From the NCBI GenBank assembly GCA_963969395.1, contig OZ017795.1, forward strand, positions 23,479,063-23,543,062: DNA of 64,000 nucleotides. The letters are read 5' to 3'. This document shows, one piece after another, positions 58,924 through 64,000 of the stretch. Both the position numbers and the translations under genes were made by a program. The first letter of the stretch is position 1. Each line of letters opens with the position of its first letter. The notes under the pieces are model-generated. The model ran no database searches and was not told the DNA's origin. It was given only the letters and a program-made list of their open reading frames with translations. Origin of the DNA: Pseudoscleropodium purum (Eukaryota > Streptophyta > Bryopsida > Hypnales > Brachytheciaceae).

Positions 58924-61072
58924 GGAGTTCCTAATCTCCATCTCAAGCTTTCTTTTGTATAATTCCCATAAGTAATATGTAAAACTAGTTGGTTGATATC
59001 TTTTTATAGGAACCAACTTGGGCAAACAAGAAAGAGTTTGATTTGATAGGATAGGTTTGTATAATTATAGAAGAAGTTTTTCCTCATTCTATTTTGATTG
59101 ATGAAATGAAAGTAGGGTATAAATTGCCTAATACAATATCCTTACTATTAAGATTGAAGTTTTTTAATTATTTAATTATTCCATGGATTATTTTGTACCT
59201 TTTCAATTTGTCCAATATTCTATTTTTTGAAATTAATGAATATTATTTTATTTTTTAATTTTAAAACTTGTATTTTCAAATCATTTCTTCAAGTAAATTT
59301 TTTTTTTTTCAAATCATAAAACATACAAGTTTCATAATAAAGTTTGGAAGATGATACTTTGTTTTGAAAGGAAGTTGAAAAATCCAAATTAAAAAATTTA
59401 AACTTCTAAAAGAATTTGCATTTATAGATCTATAAGGAGGATTAAGAATACTTACAAGAACTTACAGTCAAAGCTACATGAAATAGATGAAGTAATTCCA
59501 AGAATGTTGAAGAAACAATTTTGTCTTTTTATCTCACAATGTAACTAACTTGGTTACTAATTATTACTGTATACAATTTTCATGCACGGATTTCTATAGA
59601 TTTCTATAAGGATAGGATGAAATAGAATAATTTCAAAACTAAAGATTACATGTTTAGATCTTTTTCACAATATAATTTATTTCTTCTAAAAAGTTCCAAT
59701 TCTAGATTTCTCATACAACCATGGACTTTTAGGAATTATATGCCATGATTATGTATGTGGTGAGATTTTTCACTTTGCAAAATTATGATGACATATATTT
59801 AACCCCTCAAGGACTAAGATGGTTCTAGGAGAAGAAAAATTATCAAGGGGGGTTTGAATTCAAACAAGAATGGAAGGCAGCTAGAGGTTGTAATGGCTAA
59901 TATAACTGTATAAGAATGTAAATAACATATTCTTTATGTACTTATAATTTTTGCAAAATTTTTGGACCGTTAGATTTTAGTGGAAAAACAAAAATATAGA
60001 AGGTACCTTCTTGAAAGACAAGCCTCATTTTATAAGTGGTGGGCTTCAAAAATTCAACAAAAATACCTAAAAATTGTCTAAATTCAAATTTTTTTTGGTT
60101 TGTGGCGTAGTTTGTTAGTAAGGCTACAATTGCAAAACATATTATTATACAAAGGTCATATCAATATCCATGTGCACACTCTCAAAGGCAAAGGGGGTAA
60201 AAATACAACGATATGTAAGAATAACTTCTTTGAATTTTAGTAAATTCAAACATGACTATTTCTATAGATGCTTTGGTGGTCATTGAAGCGTACATATAAG
60301 GCTTCCAAGAAAAAAAATAACACTCAAATTATTGAAACACTTGCCATGATTTCAAATCGATTGGAAAATGGGTGTAACACCTACAATCCAGGCTACAAAG
60401 ACAAGATGCGTCAAGATGGACCGGCTACAAGGCTCCCTCCCATCAACACAGTAGTTACACCCATTTCATTTATTGAGGGAAGGGTGACATGTAAAGTGGG
60501 AACAAATTCCCATTCCAGCAATCAGCAATTGGTAAGACCATGTGCCGCCAACGTACCTTGCCAGTTGGAGTAAATATTGGGTGGGAAAATAGATCAACCT
60601 TTGTGAACAAGTAGCACTGATGATTGCATGAACTGAAGTGCTTCATAATTTTACAAGCACGCATTTAAGAGTATAATTGTGGAGTCTTCATATTGCAAAG
60701 AATGCATTTACAAGTATAGTCTCTGTATTGTTCACAAAATGGAATTCTCAAGGCACGGCAAAAATTTCGAGTTCTATAGCGACAAACTTCTATCCTAATT
60801 CAAAGCTTCAAAAATATGGAAATCTGTAGCTTTAGTGCTTGCATCCTAGTTCACAACAAAATGCACTCTAATCTATGATGACCTTGCTCCATGTCCAATC
60901 ACAATGATGGGTAGTTCTCCAATGCTACTCACACCATGGTGCAATAGAAATGACCACTGGAGTGTAAGGAGCTTCGTCTTCACTTTCTATTTGTAGACTA
61001 TTGACCTTTCTGCAAATCCAAGTGCATCACTAGTTACATCAGTACCTACAGCACCACAACAACATAGAACTA
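58924..61072. other. AT-rich DNA, no intact gene; possible transposon end
   Basis: No coding region recognised. TTAACCCCTCAAGG at 59,799 resembles the TTAA-CCC termini of the small elements in this window and might be the outer end of the piggyBac-like element to its right. A frame at 60,268-60,573 has no motif. Confidence 0.4.
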
Positions 61073-63607
61073 TCACTTGCTCAGAACCTGACTAGCCCAT
61101 TTCGACTTGATGTGTGCCTTTACAAAACACACACCCTCACATATGTACTTGCCACCACATCCTCGGCAAATATGCACTTGCTTACAACCACATATTCAGC
61201 ACTTGCATTGCTTTTGCCGTAAATGTGGCATATTGTGATGAAGTCCTTTCCTCAAGAAAAAGCCCTTGAATGTCGTGCACCCTAGCTTCACACATCCATT
61301 TGATAGTCAGGTTGCAACTAAATGGTGAAATGCTTTTCGAGACATGGGCAAAATTTCACAAGACTTGCAATCGAGGTTGTACAAGACATATGCGTTTTCC
61401 AAGGTACTGTCAATAAGGAATAGTAGAATTTAATGCCACTACTTCCGTGTCCTCAGTTGGCAAGTGTAACTTTCTCGTCTCCGATCTACTACATTTATCC
61501 CTCGCATATGAGTAATGTATTCAAGGATCACAGGGCATGTTGAAACAACTACATGTCTACTATGAATCCAACGTTGAGTGAAGCAATTCATAGGAATTGG
61601 ATTAGTATGGGTGCTCAGGAAGTGTACAATCTATAAGTCCAACCAACACATAGCAACCATCTCCTTGCTTGCATGCATCTTGTAGAATATGTTGCCCCTA
61701 CTCTCATGATGACTATTATGGTGACCAGTCAAGGTGTGCGGAAAGAGCTTGGTGTTGGTCTTACAAGTTCCTATGGCAAAGAAGCCCTTTGATAAGAGTA
61801 TATCAAACAAACAAATACCAATAAAGAAATTATCCATTACAATGAAATGGCCATGATGGGACAAAGTGTTTGTTTGTTGAAGCACAACTTGCGCCCCAAG
61901 TAAGTGTTTATTGGTGTTTGGCTCAGCACCTACACCCAAGTAAACTTCAAAATTCCAAAGGTACCAAGTGACAAAGTAAGTTATGGTATATACTTTTATG
62001 CCATACTAAATGGATTTTTTCATCATATATTGCTAGAAGCTACAATAGTGACCTTTGTAAGCAATCATGATTTCATCAACAGTCATGAATTTATCAAGGT
62101 TCAAGAATTTCTTCCACAAGTCCACAAAGCTCTCAACCAACCATCAGACTTTCCCTAATTTGTCAAACATGGAATTCGACTTATTAGTATACAACTTCAA
62201 ATTATCCACCAAGTGAATGTTCTTTAGGATGCTAAGGAACCGGTCTCTAGACATAATACTCCTAATAATAGGGCATCCAAATAATGCATCATTAGACCAA
62301 TTGTCTTTCAATGCTAGCTCTTCTTTCAACCCCATGTAGATAACAATCCGAAGCCACACTTTGAGGCTTTTGATGGTCAACTTCTTCCACTTGGATCCAT
62401 AGTTTAGCTTCCTACTTCCCATTTTATCACATGTGTATTGCCTTGCATACAAATTCGTTTGCTCTACAATTTTTGTCAACATTGCTACAGGCCAAAATTT
62501 CAAAAAGAAATAATGGACCTCATGCTTCCTCTATTCATAGAACGCAATCGGCCTAGGTTTAGGGCCACTGAAGGTACTACAACTACTACCAAACTTACTT
62601 GTTGTGCTCTCCCACATTGACTCTACATATTTCTCCTCAAAATTGGAATTCTGCATGTTTTCAGAATTATAGATCCCTATCTCTCGAATCAAGTCTAAGT
62701 CTCCTAAATGTATTGACTCGTGATCACTATCAAAAGTATACGGATCTGCTTCTGGAAAATCCTTAAATATAGCTTCCCAATCATTGGAATCAATATCATC
62801 GAATAGTAGCTAAAGTTGACAAATAGTTTTGACAGGACTAGAAAACCCTAAACCCCAATTGTACTCTTCTTCACTAGACTTAGACCCTACACAATCAACT
62901 TGAGACATACCTACAGTTGATTTTTGTTGCTTCTTTTATGACTCCTTAGCAACACAACCTTTCTACTTCAGCTTGTACAACTGATCCCTCAGATAAATTC
63001 CGCACTTTGCTAAGAAGTCCTCAGAGAATGTGTCACTACCACTATCATTACCACCCCAATCTTCTCCTTCAGTGTCGAAGTTGGCAACTATGCTTTGTTG
63101 AGGTAGGAAATTGTTACCCTTGAAAAGGGTTGGAATCCCTTAATACTCTACCATAGCCATTTTGATACTCTGGTCAATATGATCTGCCACCTTGACATCA
63201 ACAGCTCTAACTATGCCAGCAAAACAAACACGATATATTTCTTCTCTAGTACTTGTATTTGTATACATCAAATGAATTGAAGCCAGGAAACAATCAAAAT
63301 GGCTCTACTTATTTAACACACCAATCAATTTGTTGGTAGGGATGAAGACATCCTTTGGGAAGTCTCCTAGAGCATACAAGTCACAATGATTGTAGATTTG
63401 TGTCTTCCGTAATGCGGGGACTGTGCCTTCCGGGCCATCATCATCACTACCGTTGTTTTGGTTGGGGTGGGCACCATCTCCACCCACATTGGTTTCAAAA
63501 TGTAGTGCTCTACGTAGTGGACCCTTGTTGCCATCAACATCCCCACCATTGCCAATAAGCTGTCTCTGTTGCCGCAAAATTTGAGGCAACAAATTGTCCA
63601 CCTCCAA
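61073..63607 (-). pseudogene. piggyBac-like transposase relic (DDE_Tnp_1_7 / PGBD type)
   Basis: Minus strand, one frame from 63,607 to a terminal TGA at 61,073-61,075 (about 845 codons). Landmarks: acidic N-terminal region; FSGPKPRP near 62,575; FKFWP-like FLKFWPVAML near 62,500; IVEQTNLYARQ near 62,470; IMSRDRFLSILKNIH near 62,240; first catalytic Asp in FMTVDEIM (62,075-62,077); second in IVMDNFF (61,832-61,834); third in INVVDRRR (61,484-61,486); a C-terminal cysteine-rich zinc-binding motif near 61,150-61,220. About 14 in-frame stops occur but no net frameshift. Family function is cut-and-paste transposition at TTAA. Upstream limit is uncertain. Confidence 0.85.
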
Positions 63608-64000
63608 GTGGAGGTTCTCCCACCCCTCTAGTGAGTTAGGGTGTGAACATGGTGAGGATAGTAGTCCATAGCCTTGCCCTTCACTGTAGCCTCATTCCAC
63701 TCTACCCCTCCCCATGACACCACACCTTCTTCGAGTGTTACCTTCTTGTTGGTTCCTACCATGTGTAGTTAACCCTCTGTTGTTGCGGGCCACGGGGAAC
63801 TCGATGTCACCTTTGTCATTGCTAATTGGAGCAAGGACGGCGGGTCTTTTGCTTGCCTTGTTGACTGGCACTCGACACCTTCTCTTCTTCCAAAAGACAT
63901 AGGTTGAAAAACTCGCTCACTTCTAGGATTGCTGATGCAACCCTCGCCTAAGAATTTCCTCAACGGATTGTCTCCACCACATTTTGCCCTTGCCCGCACT
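63608..64000 (-). other. GC-richer window edge, unrecognised frame
   Basis: A minus-strand frame (63,999-63,769) is open at the window edge, in a different frame from the piggyBac-like relic. It may belong to the same element's 5' part or to a neighbouring gene. No motif recognised. Confidence 0.3.

Noticed and set aside
60268..60573. 101-codon frame left of the piggyBac-like relic
   Set aside because: No domain, no conserved neighbour and biased composition; could be part of a transposon interior but not supported as a gene.

Overview
This is a nuclear window from a land plant. It has spliced genes with GT/AG introns, a trichome-birefringence-like (TBL) wall acetyltransferase gene, a plant-type initiator-Met-tRNA-primed Ty1/copia element, and AT-rich intergenic DNA full of small transposons. 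A tandem family of TKL-like double-kinase genes with single-exon coding regions would fit a non-seed plant, perhaps a moss, but that placement is inference.

Left two thirds (1-39,978): a segmental duplication in three units. Each unit holds an AT-rich flank, a long leader that itself contains a roughly 380-bp direct duplication, a single-exon gene for a pseudokinase-kinase protein of about 620 residues, and a long AT-rich 3' flank. Unit A (1-6,942) is cut short by a 12-copy 16-bp minisatellite and a stray leader fragment. Unit B (7,313-26,941) carries an 8.27-kb Ty1/copia element (7,619-15,883) and a 924-bp TTAA-flanked inverted-repeat element (24,881-25,804). Unit C (29,348-39,978) has the empty site of the latter. 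B and C both carry the promoter region of the TBL gene. In B it is an orphan, broken at 26,941 against the 5' three exons of an acetyl-CoA acetyltransferase gene; in C it runs into the complete TBL gene.

Middle (40,648-44,396): the six-exon TBL gene, encoding a type II Golgi membrane protein with GDS and DxxH motifs.

Right third (44,397-64,000): no intact gene recognised. It contains a second TTAA element (46,421-47,056) sharing terminal sequence with the one in unit B, three MITEs of a CATTAGAAGA-ended family in the whole window, a 2-kb degenerate foldback structure bounded by TTAA, a decayed hAT transposase of the ZNF862/ZMYM-like type, and a piggyBac-like transposase whose frame runs 2.5 kb with about 14 nonsense codons and no net frameshift.

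The kinase copies and the TBL gene are the only features that look able to make full proteins. The most notable observations are the filled/empty paralogous site proving TTAA target duplication for a non-autonomous element beside a piggyBac relic, the minisatellite built from a piece of the kinase leader, and the mosaic and locally hypervariable pseudokinase halves of the triplicated kinase genes. All alignments were done by eye.
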